Below, in pieces: positions 35,201-47,388 of a DNA stretch of 64,000 nucleotides. Made by a program: the position numbers and the translations under genes. The stretch spans positions 3,878,501 through 3,942,500 of the forward strand of contig CP126192.1 in the NCBI GenBank assembly GCA_030272155.1. The letters run 5' to 3'. This DNA is from Tetradesmus obliquus. Taxonomy: Eukaryota; Chlorophyta; Chlorophyceae; Sphaeropleales; Scenedesmaceae. Position 1 is the first letter of the stretch, and the number at the start of each line of letters is the position of its first letter. A model generated the notes under the pieces. The model ran no database searches. It was not told the origin of the DNA and saw only the letters and a list, made by a program, of their open reading frames with translations.

Positions 35201-35503
35201 CCGATGCAGGCACCACAGCAGCAGCAGCCACCTCAGCAGCAGTATGTGCCTGGCGCCATCACGCCGCTGCCGGCTGCAGCTGCACCGCCAATGCTCATTA
35301 AGGGCGGCAGCGTGAAGGTGGATGAGCAGACAATGTCTTTTCTGTTTGGAGGCGGCAGGGCAGCTGGCATGAACCTGGCCGGCCAGGTATCCGCCAAGCA
35401 TGCAAACCACGCAACAGCCGCAGCAGCACAGGCGGCAACAACAGTGCAGACTGCAGCTGAGAAAACAAATGAGTCCGACATGCTGATTCACGCGTGCTAC
35501 TGA
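32236..35503 (+). CDS. Aurora-like serine/threonine protein kinase
   Basis: Seven exons (32236-32602, 32704-32910, 33127-33287, 33503-33640, 33792-33956, 34197-34428, 34611-35503) join in phase to 720 residues. The kinase domain starts at [18 protein letters not shown]. It has the catalytic-lysine strand VVLKCY, the catalytic loop [16 protein letters not shown] in KLADFGLAI, and the activation segment [13 protein letters not shown], where GTLDY is typical of Aurora kinases. The Gly-rich loop is atypical ([12 protein letters not shown]), as in algal Aurora-like kinases such as Chlamydomonas CALK. The N-terminal 200 residues and the C-terminal 260 residues are low-complexity, rich in Ala, Ser and Gln. 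Roles known in the family are mitosis or flagellar signalling; which applies here cannot be read from sequence. Confidence 0.85.
34569..34600 (+). repeat. (CTG)n before the last kinase 3' splice site
   Basis: Nine or so CTG units with a CTA, ten bases upstream of the acceptor at 34610. Confidence 0.9.
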
Positions 35504-37595
35504 GCTGCTTGAAGTGAAGCTTGGCACAGGGGATGACAGCGTAAGAGGAGGTGTGCGGCCGCCTGCATCAACAGGCTGGTGTGTTCTCCTGTGAATTGAC
35601 GGGCAAGCTAACACGATACAGCTGCTGTGTACAGTTTGTTTGGTGGGTGCAGCTGCTGCTCAGCCTTTTTGGGTGCCAGGCTGCCCACCCTCTGAATTGC
35701 ATGTGACAGAACATAACCCAGCATTGGCAACCTGAGCAATGGGCGGTTTGAGAGAGGGCAAGTGTATCAAACGACAAGCTGCACTGGCAGTGGGCAGCTA
35801 TCTTTGTGTGTCTGTGTGTGCGTGGCAAAGTGCAATGCAGGCTGGTTGCTGTCAAGTGGTGTCTGGATATTGTTACATACCTATTTACGTATCTGCAGCT
35901 TGAGCTGGTACATACATGCGAACGAGCGCTGGAATAGGTAGTGGATGGTGACACGGTGCGCAGCTGGGTTAGTTTGCTTTTTGGTGGCTTGCTTGCCTTG
36001 GGTGACGCGTGCTGCAACAAGCCTTGTAGGGTTTGGCGCAGCACGCATATGTACATTGTCACTGTGTGGCTGCACCTGCCAGGATATGGCAACATGTGAG
36101 TTCCTTGCGGCACGTCAACCGCAATAAAGTAGTAGCTCTGCCTTGTGAGCACTGTAGCAATAGGCAAGGGCCCAGTGCTGCCCCTTTTTTCCATGTGTGC
36201 CGTACGCAGTGCTCGCAATCAAACTTATGCCGTACCAAGTGTGTTACACCAAGATCTGCAGCGTATACGTTGGTTCTTTCACGGCATTAGTTGGTGTTGG
36301 TTGGATCACACTGTCAACGCATCTGGGGGCTTTGGGTGGGTTGAGCAGAGAGTCTCATCTGCAGCAGCACAGGCTGAACCAGCGTGACATCACAGCCAGG
36401 TCATGTACATTGCAGGTAGTCTGCACAAAGTTGCAGTTGCCTCACACTTCACGGATGTACACTTTGTGCACTACACCCAAACTTGCTGGCATCTGCTGCT
36501 TGTGATGCCACGGCCTGGTCACGTGCAGGGCAATGCCACCGCCGCTGGAGTGTAGGGGTCCCACACAGAGTGCCCACGCACGCCTTGCTTGGCTGCAGAC
36601 AGCCTGCTTACTTAGGTCGCCTTGCTTTTTACATACCATGCACTGCAGCTCGACGAAGCCTGGGAGGTCCTGGGTTTGTCTCGTAGCTTGATTTGACATG
36701 GCAGCGGCTGCCACTGAGCGGCACGCCCGGCTGCAATGCTTGCTGTACCATGGTTAATGGGCTGTTGAGGAAATCATGTTGACGGAACATATGTCAGTAT
36801 GACGAGCTGACGTTGACCAGCACGCCTGCGTTGCATAGAGTCATCAGCTGCAAGCTGTAAGATACTTTGTTGTGATCTGGATCACCGGTCACTGTGATTT
36901 AATGGTAACATGCTGCCATCTGATCTGCACTAGTCAACTGAGATCACATTGCAACCCCATAGCCAATTGTATGTCCTGCCACAACCATCCACATACTCGT
37001 TGACACGTTACATGATAGGGCCCGCATGCATATGGTTTGAGCAGACCATGGTTACAACCACAGGTGGTGCCATCTACTCAGCTTACAATACAGCCAAGTG
37101 CATAACATGGATGCACAAGCAAGCGTCAGTCACAGGTTTGCCCACTTGAAAGTCAGTTGGTCACAAGCGCTGTCACAAATACTCCTACCTCCAACACCAA
37201 AAGGCCACCTGGTTACTTGGCTGACTGCTAGAAAGCCAAAATCCCCCTCAACACAGCACATTCCTCTTCATGCATTTGCCACTGCTGCCCACAGGCTGGC
37301 AAAGAATGCCTACATGTCCTCCACTCTCACTTTTGCCCTCGCACACATCAGCAACAAGGATGCAACTGCAGCAGTTGCACATATACAACCTGGCTGTATA
37401 GTAGCTGTACAGGCAACTGCCTGACTAACTGCAACAAGCCTAGCTCGTACCACTGCGCCGCACAACCGCAGCGAAACCAACCACTATCGCCGTCAAGGCA
37501 ACCCACAACTGAAGAAGGCTAGCATCATGTACCGACACAGCCGCAGCACACACTGCGCTGTGGAACGGTGCTGGCAGCAGATGTAGGGGTACCAT
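35504..37595. other. Convergent spacer between the kinase and RNR2
   Basis: About 2.1 kb with base composition nearer neutral than the genes and few trinucleotide runs. I see no gene, array or mobile-element signature. Both neighbouring genes end here. Confidence 0.55.
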
Positions 37596-40041
37596 TTAGA
37601 AGTCGGCGTCCAGCTGGAAGCTGTGCAGGTCACCCTGCAGGCCTGCCATCACTCCTGACTTCTGGTACTCGCCCACGCGCTTCTCAAAGAAGTTGGTCTT
37701 GCCCCTGCACAGCGGAACAGCAGGAAGAGCACCAGGATGAGCACAATGCATGCCGCGGAGTGGCAGCATTACACCCAATGTCACAAGCAAACTGCCCACA
37801 ACCTGCGCAGGTAATGCCAGACCATTTGCAACGTGCATGCCCTCATTGTACAGCGCGTGACAACGGTTTTGGCCGCTGGGCGAGTTGCTGCGTAAGCACG
37901 AGCACCAGCATCAACCAGCCACTCACTGCAGGCTGATGATCTCCATCCAGTCAAAGGGGTTGGCGGTCTTGTAGTGCCGCTCGTTGCCCAACGCCGCCAG
38001 CAGCCGGTCTGCCACAAACTCGATGTACTGGCTCATGAGCTTGCCATTCATGCCGATGAGGTCCACGGGCAGCGCGTCGCACACAAACTCCTGCTCGATC
38101 TCCACTGCCTCGGTGATGATCTCCAGGATGCGCGACTTGTCCAGCTTCTGGTTGAGCATGCTGCGGCGGCAAATGGGGAGGATAAGGCAGGGCAGCAGCA
38201 GCAGCAGCAATATGAAGTTGGTGAAGATTCAAAGCAGGCAGCACTAGGCATGCCAGCAGCTATGTCAACACGGGGAGCTGTGACACAGTTACATCAGTAC
38301 ACAGCTCATGCCAGTGCACAACAGGCAGCTGAAGTCACCAACATAAGCGGATGCAGCTCAAGGCTGGCTGCAGCGCAGCAGCAGCAGAGCAGCGCCACCA
38401 TCCCTCACCTGTACAGCAGGCAGCCGAAGTCTGTGTGCAGGCCCTCGTCGCGGCTGATGAGCTCGTTGGAGAAGGTGAGCCCGGGCATGAGGCCGCGCTT
38501 CTTGAGCCAGAAGATGGCGCAGAAGCTGCCGGAGAAGAAGATGCCCTCCACGGCGGCGTAGGCCACCAGCCGCTCCGCAAAGCTGGAGGAGCTGCGGAAT
38601 TGAAGCGCCAGCAGTGGCATAATGCAGACGGCACAGCAGCCAGCGCGCAGGGCAGGGTAAGCTAGTTGTGGTGAACAAGTATCACAGCTTGTCATAAGAG
38701 TGCAAGTACTGCTGGTTACATTCACACATGCGCAGGAAGAGTGCTGCCGTAGCTGCTGAGTCACCCAGCCTGTGCATCGTGCAATACACACAGTGCTCCT
38801 CCAGCACATGTTCACAGAGTCCCACCCCATACGCTGCCGCTGTTGCTGGCCAACGTGCAACGCGCCAGCCGGCCCACCTGTTGATCCACTTCATGGCCCA
38901 GTCTGCCTTCCTCTTCACGCAGTCCACGGTCTGGATGGCGTGGAAGAGCTTGTCCTTCTCCACGGGGTCCTTCACGTATGATTCCAGCAGCAGGCTGTAC
39001 ATCTCTGCGGGAAACAACCGACAAGCAGCAGCAGCAGCAGCAGCAGCAGGAGCGTGTTTAACGATGTGCCAGGGTACAGGCATATACATCCAGCAGCCTG
39101 GATAAGAGAGCCCAGCGTGTGACAGCATGCGCAGTGAGCATGATTGCTTGGCAAACATGGTGGTTGTATCATGTGAGGAGCAGCTGCGACTCGCCGTGGT
39201 AGGTTGCAGCACAGCAGTGACCACGAACCTGTGCCAGAATCAAAAAACAAGCAGCATGGGGCCTATCAACTGCAGTACAATGCATATTTACCTGAGTGGA
39301 TGTTCTCAATAGCAATCTGGAAGCCATAAAAAGCGCGGGCCTGCAAGAAGACAGCAGCAGGGACCACAGCATGCACAGCGCACTGTCAACAACGGAGTGT
39401 ACACCACAGATTGCTTTGACCAAGCCATTGACCCACTCTATCAGCGCCCAAGCTAGGAGTTCATGCACTCATACAATGACAAAAGTGTGCATGCAGTAAA
39501 TGATGCTTGCGAATCGGCTGCCGAGCAGGCAGAGGAAGAGTTTCGACTGCTGCAGGCAGTGGCCAAGGTAGTTGTGCCCTGAGAGGCCTTGGAACAGCAG
39601 CCTTACCTCAGGCAGCTGCACCTCCTTCATGAAGCGTGCGCCCAGGTTCTCCAGCACAATGCCATCGGAGGCAGCGAAGAAGGCCAGCACGTGCAGGATG
39701 AAGTGCTTCTCATCGGGAGTGAGCTTCTCCCAGTGGCGCATGTCGTCGCCGAGGTCCACTTCCTCAGCTGCGAGAGCAAACATCAGCAACTATCGTTGAC
39801 ATGGCTGCTGCACAGGACCAGTTGGCTTGTGCACTGCCTGATCATGCGCCTGACAGGCGTGCGACTGCTGCTGCCTTGCGACACCTTCAGCAAGGGCCTC
39901 ACCTGTCCAGAAGCTGGCTTCGGCCTTCTTGTACATCTCCCAGATGACTGGATAGTGGATAGGGAACATGCAGAAGCGGTCTGGGTTCTCATCCAGCAGA
40001 GGCTCGGGCACCTTGCCCTGCTTTGCAACGATCTCTGCCAT
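37596..40041 (-). CDS. RNR2: Ribonucleoside-diphosphate reductase small subunit (R2)
   Basis: Class Ia R2 subunit; its diiron-tyrosyl radical drives reduction of ribonucleotides to deoxyribonucleotides for DNA synthesis. Seven exons (40041-39903, 39767-39607, 39340-39292, 39004-38878, 38591-38409, 38160-37927, 37704-37596) give 333 residues, the usual size. Visible: [33 protein letters not shown], the metal-ligand block [19 protein letters not shown] carrying the radical tyrosine, [16 protein letters not shown], the ligand pair in [14 protein letters not shown], and the C-terminal FQLDADF tail that binds the large subunit. The start chosen is the ATG at 40041, giving [16 protein letters not shown], because homology begins just after it. 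An open frame continues upstream. Confidence 0.96.
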
Positions 40042-40620
40042 GTTGCTGTGATCAAGGACTTGCTGCGAGAATAAGGTGGTTCGTTGCTTCACGCTAGTGT
40101 TGACTTGAAGCGAACAGCACACGAGGGCGAAGCCACAGAAATAGTTTGAATGCACGGCAGAGAGAAAACTGTACTCGGGAACTAGTACACGAGAGCTGCT
40201 AGAACTGAGAGATTTATGAATGAGACGTGCGTGGCTATCCTTGAAAGCTGTCAAGCTAATCCCTTTCCCTGTTAGTCCCAGATACAAATTTGTGACAGGC
40301 GGGAACCCAAGTCGCGGACCCATGGTGGATAAGAATGTAGGAAAATACGCCGCATATTTTTTGTTTTGTTGCATCAATGCTTTCGATGATGCTCGTGCGT
40401 CCAGTACCACACTACCGACACCTGATCGGGCTGCTGTGTCGCTGTTGCCACGTTCTACTTGTGCTTGCAGTTTAGAGAATTTTCTTACTATGGACATTGA
40501 ACATCCGCAGCAGCGTGCGGCACCCCGCGTGGATCTCGGCAGCCGGGCCAGTACTGCCGCATCCTGTGGCCATAACAGCAGTACTGCCTGTCTCATATAA
40601 GAAAAGTTGCCGAATTGCAT
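40042..40620 (-). other. Stop-free in-frame extension upstream of RNR2
   Basis: The RNR2 frame stays open back to an ATG at 40620, adding about 193 codons. The extra stretch (for example [17 protein letters not shown]) has no similarity I recognise. It most likely covers the promoter and 5' leader. An alternative N-terminus cannot be excluded without transcript data. Confidence 0.4.
40298..40305 (-). promoter_or_regulatory. E2F-like site upstream of RNR2
   Basis: The minus strand reads TTCCCGCC about 260 bases upstream of the RNR2 start, close to the E2F consensus TTTSSCGC. RNR2 genes in plants are S-phase genes controlled through E2F sites, so the placement makes sense, but a single imperfect site is weak evidence. 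Confidence 0.4.
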
Positions 40621-41244
40621 TCATTACAAGCATCAGCATCATGCAACATAATGCGCACTCTCATGTTGACTCAGCAGGTGCTTGGCATCTGCCACGCACC
40701 TGCATATGCGGCAACAACAGGCTGCGTATTACAGAGCTTTTGTGCAAATTTGACAGCACTGCAAGCATGCACATGAGTCAAACAAACACTACAACACTGC
40801 TGTAGACTCTACCACTGGCTGACGTCATGGCTAGTGGTGGCACCACTGGCCACACCATCAAAGTCCCCAGTTGGTACGTCAAAAGCTCACATTTGCTTAC
40901 AAGCATGCATATGTTGGAGTGCTGGCAGCAAGTAAGACATACAGCAGCCTTGGCAGCCAGCTAGCAGCCAAATCTTGCCAGCATATCAGCAATTGCTTGC
41001 AAGCATGCCCGGGTCACAACAGCTTCAGGCCAACAGCATAAAGAACGCTGCCGATTGCATCTGTTACAATCATAAGCATTATGCAACATCATGCGTACTC
41101 ACACAGCCAGACCACATCATGCATACTCACACAGCCAGACGGCTCCCCAGGCCATCATGGCTGCTTCAGCTTCAGACTCTAACGGCGCTGCTGACTCGTT
41201 TGCGTACGTCGCATGCCCTAACTAAAGTGCCGTTTGCGCATGCC
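40621..41244. other. Spacer with dispersed direct repeats
   Basis: A stretch of about 55 bases near 41045-41105 (GCCGATTGCATCTGTTACAA...) resembles 40612-40670, with about three quarters of bases matching. A shorter doublet (CATACTCACACAGCCAGAC type) lies at about 41093-41141. No gene is seen. Confidence 0.6.
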
Positions 41245-44200
41245 TTAATCAGAGTGATCATCATCAGAATCCGACTCATAGTCGTCATCATCCTGCTCCT
41301 TGAACACACCGTCATCACCATCAAAGGCTGCAAAGCCAAACAGCTGCTCATGCAGCTGCTTGTAGTCCACCTTAGGACCCCGCTGCTGCCGCCGCCGCCG
41401 CTTGCGTGCACTGCCTGTCGAAGCTGCTGCTGCCTTCTGCCGCTTGCTGCCCTTCTTGCTGCCACTGCCGCGCTGCTGCTTGCGGCTGCCCTTGCCAGCT
41501 GGCTCCTCACTATCTGAGCCGCTGGTGTCGCTGCCGCTGCCGCTATCATCTTCGCTGCTGCCGCTGCTGCTGTCTGCATCTGCATTCATACAAGCAGCAG
41601 ATTGAGGGCGAAGGTCAATGAACTTGGTAGCTGCCATGAGTCAATGAACTTGCTGGCACGATCAACGCAACAAGGTTCAGCAGGTGATGCACACGCTGAC
41701 AATGCATCACTGACAGTGCTTGCAGTGCAGGTTCCTGCTGTGGCAGCAGCTGCTGCCCCAGCAGTGCCGGCTCAGCTGCCCACCTGAGCTTGGCCGCCGC
41801 CGCTTCCACGCCTGCTGCTTTGCGCTGCTGCCAGACCGGCCCCCAGACGCCTTCGCCGCAGCCCTCCTGCGCTTCTTCTGCGCAGCGGTGAGCGGCGTTG
41901 CACCAGCAGCAACGGCAGCAGCAGCGACAGCGTCCACAGCGCTCTGTCGCCGGCTCCTGCGCACTGCTGGCGTTCCCTCCTCTTCCTCCTCAGATGACTG
42001 CTCCTCCTCACTGCTGCTGCTCCCGCTGCCTTCACTGCCGCTGCTAGTGTCGTTGCCACTGCCGCTGCCGCTGACGTCATCTTCATCGCTGCCGCTCTCT
42101 TGTGCTGCTGCTTGCCTGCGGCCAGAAGCTGGCCTGCCTCGCTGCCGCTGCTGCTGCTTCCTGCTGTGTGGACGGCGCTTGCCCTCTACTTCGTCCTCAT
42201 CTGCAGCAGCAACCATGCCAGCATTAAACAACTTGTTTGCCACACGCTGTTCTCATGGCTCGATCAATAACGTGATGATGAGCATGCATCTTGGAACATT
42301 ACCTAATGATCCACAAATGGCATGCGGCCCCGCACAACCTCAACCCCTCTCTTCATCCCGCTAACTAGCGTCTGGGCCGAAAGCAAAATAAAGCATGGCA
42401 TCAGCGCACCTGGCTCGCTGTAGCTGCCATCATCCTCATCTTCAGATGGCAGCTCGGCATCCAGCCAGTTCAGCCCACCAGCAGCAGCAGCAGCCCCTGC
42501 CCCTGCACCATTTGCTTGCTGATGCGCAGCAAGTACAGCTGCGAGTGCTGCGCCAGGCCCTGCTGCTGCTGCTGCGCGTGGGCTCTCCAGGCTGCGAAGG
42601 CGCTGCAGGCGCAGGGCTTCCTGCTGCTGCTCAGGCTCAGCAAAGAGGTCCGTCCAGGGCGTGTCGATCTCGTACTCTGTGCCAAAGTAGTCGTTGACTT
42701 GCAGCAGGATGTCCATCTGAGTGCAGGGATCAGCAGTGCAGGCAGGCGATGACATCACAGCGGTGGTTGAGTGGAGGAAGCAGCAAGACAAGAGCGACAT
42801 CCTGGGCATGGATATATACAAGAGTGCTGCTGAGGCAGGTGATGCATGTGAGACACTTGCTGGCCTGTTTACATGTCTAACAGCCTGGCATACTACACAC
42901 CCGCCACGGGCTGTGCTGTTTGAGCTAGCACACGCACCTTTGCGTCGCAGGCGGGGCACAGCCAGCCTTCATCCTCCGGGATGTCTGCCGCCACCAGCCT
43001 CGGGCTCAAGCAGCACTCATGGAAGGCACGGCTGCAGGGCCCATCACACAGCACCAGGTCGTTGTCGTCGCTGCTGCTGCCGATGCGGCACTTGGCGCAG
43101 AAGATGTTATCCACCTCCACCTCGCCCTCGCTGTCAAAAGCGTCAGCTGGGATGGCCTCGTCTGGCGGGCGGCAGACATGGGTGCAGCAGCAGGGACGCA
43201 ACAGACGGGGCACCGCAGCAGGGACAGCAGGGGACACATGTTGTTTCGGACATGGCAGCTCGTGCAGTGCATGACGGCAACCAGCTTGCATGCAACTGCA
43301 ACTGCAACCCGGCATTCATGAACATCCCAGCGTGTGCAGCGGCAGTGATGAGCGCGTGATGATTGCTGCTGATGCTGCTGTTGGTGCAAGCTGCACCTCA
43401 TGGAGGTCATCCTTGCGTGTCCCACAAGCATCACCTGCAGGCACCTCCTGGCAGTAGCGCGCTGCCTGGCGTATGACCTCCTTGCAGCGCGCTACGGTCA
43501 GCTCGGCGCGCTTCAGCTCATCAGTCAGCCGCACCTTCTCACGGCTGGCAGCAGCAGTTTGGATTCAGGCGGGCAGGAGCAGCAGGCAGGCACGGCATGC
43601 AGGGGATGGTATGTGCAGTACAGTGAGCGCGCTGCAGCATGTGTCAGGTCGCAGGGTGGGAAGGCTTTCTCACACCTGCAGAGTGCCAGGTGATCAGCGG
43701 CCGGCCAGGTGTGCAGCGGCGGCAAACAAAGGCAGTAGCCTGGTGCCTACGCAGCTTGAGGTCAGCTGGATGCAGTGCATCAAGGTCTTGTATGTGCAAG
43801 CATGTTGACCCAGCCACCCTGCTAACTGCCATGACCCTTGTCACCCTGCCCTGGTAGCGCAGCACCTCAATAATCCGTCAATCCTTCAACCACTGCTAGC
43901 GAGCTGCTCACCTGGCGCCCTTCCAGCCGTCAGCCGCATACGTCTGCAGCAGGTGCTCCTCCGTGCTGATGCGCTGGATCTGGTGGTTTACGCGCCGCAC
44001 CGCTTGCTTGAAACTTGTGAGCTCAGGGATGGGCCGGTTGGCGCCACCATAGCGCGTGCTGGTGGTGGCGGTGTTGCTGCTGCTGCCAGGCCCGCCCTCT
44101 GCTGCCAGCACCGCAGCAAGTGGCCCCTTGCGGCGGCGCTGCTGCTGCTGCTGCTGCTGCTGCTTGCGGCGCTTGGCCCCTGCTGCTGCCGCTGCTGACT

Positions 44201-45785
44201 TTTTGGATGCTGTCTGCTTGGGCTTGCTTTTCGTCTGCTGCTCAGTCTTGCGCGGGCGGCCACGGCCCCGCTTTGCTGCAGGTGCTGCTGCTGCTGCTGC
44301 CTCTGGCTCTGACTCGCTGCTGCCATCAGGGCTGTCACTGCTGTGCTGCTGCTGCTGCTGCTGCTTGGGTGGCCGTCCACGCTTGCGCTTCGGCTCTGCT
44401 GCTGCCTCGGCTTCTGGCTCACTGCTGCTCCCGCCCTGCTGCGGCGGCTGCTGCTTGCGCGGGCGGCCACGGCCTCGTTTCACTGCAGGTGTTGCTGCTG
44501 CTGCTGCTGCCTCTGGCTCTGACTCGCTGCCACCGTCAGCGCTGCCGCTGCCACTGCCGTGCTGTGGTTGCTGCTGCTTTGCTGGCCGTCCACGCTTGCG
44601 CTTCGACTCCGCTGCTGCCTCAGGTTCAGGCTCACTGCTGCTCCCTTCCTGCTGCGGCTGCTGCTGCTGCTGCTGCTTGCGGGGACGGCCACGGCCGCGC
44701 TTCTCAGCAGGTGCTGCTGCTTGCTGAGGCTGGCTGTTCTTAGGCGGGCGGCCGCGCTTGCGCTTTGCAGGAGCAGCAGCAGCTGCCGCCTCCGGCTCTG
44801 AGCCACCGTCTTGCTCCTGCTGCTTCTTTGGCGGACTCCCACGCATGGGAGCAGCAGCAGCTGCTGATGGCTGCCCTGCCTTGGGCTGCTGCTGCTTTGG
44901 GGGCCGCCCACGTCGCTTGCGCTGCTCAGACTGGCCCTCCTGCTCTTCCTCACGGCCAGAGCCTGCTGCTGCTGCTTTTTTGTCTGAGCCTGCCTCATTG
45001 CTGTCATCCTCCTCCTCTGCCTCAGAGCCGCTGCCGCTGCTGTGCTGAGTGGAGCCAGCCGAGCCATCTTCTTCTTCGCTGCTGCTGTCCTGCTGCTGCT
45101 GGCGCCTGCCCTGCAGCTGTTTACCCTGCTGTAACTGCTGCTGCTTGGCTTTCCGCTTCTGTGGTTGCTGCTGCTGCTGTGACTGCGACTCCTCTTCTTC
45201 CTCTGACTCATCCTCTTCACTGCTGCTGCCAGCCTCATTGTCTGCATCATCCCCGCTGCTGCTGCTGCTGTCCCTGAGCCTTGCAGGAGGCCTGCGGGTG
45301 CGTGTGCTGCGCTGCCGCAGCTGCTGCATGTCACTGTCACTGTCGCTGCCTGCTTCTGCTGCTTCAGCTTCCTTTGCAGCCCGCTGCTTGCCACTGCCAG
45401 GCATGGCAGCTGCTTGCAGGACCTGCTTGCTGGGCTGCTTCTGCCGGTCAACCTCCTGCTGCTGTTTCTGGCTGCTACCTTGCCCCAAACGGGAGGGCTG
45501 GGGTGGCAGGTTAGCTTTCCTTGCAGCAGCATGACTCCCACCATTTGCAAACGGTGTGTGCTGCCGCTGCTGCAGTTGCGGTTGCGGCTGCTGCCCTCTG
45601 CCTCCAGAGGCAGGTCTTGCTGCTGCTTGGCCGTTTGCTAGCTGCTTGGGGGGGCTGGTGCCTGGCTTGCTTGGAACCCCTCCTGCAAGGCCTTCCTGCT
45701 GATGCTGCTCAGGTATGTTGGATTTGTCATGTTCCACTCCTGAGCTGCTTCGCCTGGTAGAGGGACGACCTGCTGCTGCGTCCAT
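41245..45785 (-). CDS. AT-hook and PHD-finger chromatin protein (HAT3.1/PRHA-like, no homeodomain seen)
   Basis: Nuclear DNA- and histone-binding protein by domain content. Exons 45785-43912, 43544-43426, 43161-42938, 42716-42410, 42200-41784 and 41579-41245 close to 1091 residues; the 43426/43161 junction is chosen mainly by phase. The first exon (625 codons) carries seven AT-hooks, alternating KRKRGRPPK and KRGRGRPRK types, between polyQ and acidic Ser-Glu stretches. The third has a PHD finger, NIFCAKCRIG...DLVLCDGPCSRAFHECCL...EGWLCPACDAK. NDYFGTEYEIDTPWTDLF and PKVDYKQLHEQLFG follow; in plant HAT3.1/PRHA proteins the matching blocks flank the PHD finger and precede a homeodomain. No homeodomain is visible here. 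The C-terminus is very acidic (EQDDDDYESDSDDDHSD). Confidence 0.85.
44250..44775 (-). repeat. Coding tandem repeat of paired AT-hook modules
   Basis: Modules of about 35-45 codons alternate KRGRGRPRK + polyQ + SSSEPE + polyA with KRKRGRPxK + polyQ + SESEPE + polyA. The two-module unit occurs at least twice, indicating duplication of a pair rather than single hooks. Confidence 0.8.
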
Positions 45786-47388
45786 GCTGTTATGACTGCA
45801 GGACAGCCACTGCTTATGTTGCAGCTTTTAGGCTGCCACAGGTGCTGACTGCATGACCAGGGACTGCAGCAGTCAGGACAGCACAGCATGAGCAACAGTA
45901 CATGTGTCAACAACAGCAAGCCTACATAGATCGTTAATGAACGATACTTGTTCTCCTGCACTCATGGTGCAGCACGTAGCATCAACAGCCGGTAGTTGAT
46001 CAAGAGCTCAGCCTGCTGACTCTAAATCACGCAGGCAGTTGCAGCGCATAAGCTGCAGTGCACCATGTGCTGCAGTCAATGATAGCCATCAGCCACATTG
46101 TATGTACGTATACGCACCCTACAAGCCCTGTATTGTGAAATGCCGGGCGTCAACTCAGGCCGGTCCGTGTACTGCCGTTGTGGTTCTCGTGCCAGCAGTT
46201 CCCTGAACAAGAGAAGTATAAATGTGCGATCGGTTATTTATGCCTGCCAAATCACCGAGCTGAGCAACAACGTGTCACAAAGGGTTGTGGTTGAAGGACG
46301 GTACCTTGGGTTGTGCCACCAGGGCGCATGGGTGAGGCTCGCTGCCTTGTCGCGTATGCTCTGCTGATTTCCGTCAGTGAATGGCAGTTGAGTTGGTGCC
46401 ACATCTATAGTGTGGCCCGCTACTATAACCGTTCAGCTGGCCAGCACCATCCGCTTTAACACGTGTGTTACTGTTGCAGCACTATTGCAGCAGCGATATA
46501 ATTGCAGCAGTAGTACTAGGCTACTATGCTCCTTGTACCACACCACCACTGGCAGCTCTCGATTTCACATGAAAGGGTTCAGAACTGAAGTGCGTGACAC
46601 GACGAGGGCAAGCTTCCTCCAGCCACCCCATTGTGCTGACCAGACAGCCGCATGCAGCAGACACGCATGTGACCAGCTTTGGCTGCTGATCCCTCATCAA
46701 CAGCAGCCAAGTAGCCCTGATTGTGTCAGGCTTGCACAGCAAGCACTTCTTCATGGCAAACATCCGCACTCACATGGCAACAGCAAATGCCAACCAAGCA
46801 CGCCGGTTAGCAGCCTGGTGCCTGAGCAAGCTGCCAAGTAGGCGGCCCCCCCTGCGGCAGCCACTGGTTGGGTCAAACGGCATGCAAACACACGGCTAGG
46901 CTTCAAGTCAACCTCCACACGCGTGCATATGCCATGTGTGCAACACGGGCGCCTGGCGCCTCAGCGTGACCTCGCCCGCTGATCATACATGGCGTGCTTT
47001 TGGCGTGCTGAGCAGCACCCATGAACATGCCAGCACCCAGCCCTGGCCTTGAGCTATGCACCACAGGCTGTCCCATCACGCCGCGACAGCAGCAAGCAGA
47101 GCCAGGCTGTCCCTTCACGCCGCAACAGCAGCAGGCACACCTGACGCACGGAAATTTGCTTCCCGACGGCGATGCTAGCCTATGTCGCCAAGCACGGCTC
47201 CGTCGGGCACCAGCTGCAGCACGCACAGTGGCAACGGCAGCCTCGATGCGCTGAGCAGCTGAAGCAGCAGCAGCAGCAGTAGCCAACCACCATACTCAAC
47301 TCAAACAAACCCGTACGTCATGATGATCACCCTATTCCCAGTAGTGCAGAGTCTGCGCTGCATGCCATCCCTGCAGCTCCCCACTCGA
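45786..47388. other. Spacer between the PHD gene promoter and the PPIL1 3' end
   Basis: Holds the upstream region of the PHD-finger gene and a 39-bp tandem doublet at about 47064-47141 (CAGGCTGTCCCATCACGCCG type, two copies). No gene was recognised. Confidence 0.6.

Noticed and set aside
43397-43445. Alternative donors GAG/GTGCCT and GAG/GTGCAG in the PHD gene
   Set aside because: Both end in phase 0 and do not fit the only good acceptor before the PHD exon. The donor at 43426 does fit, though transcript proof is lacking.
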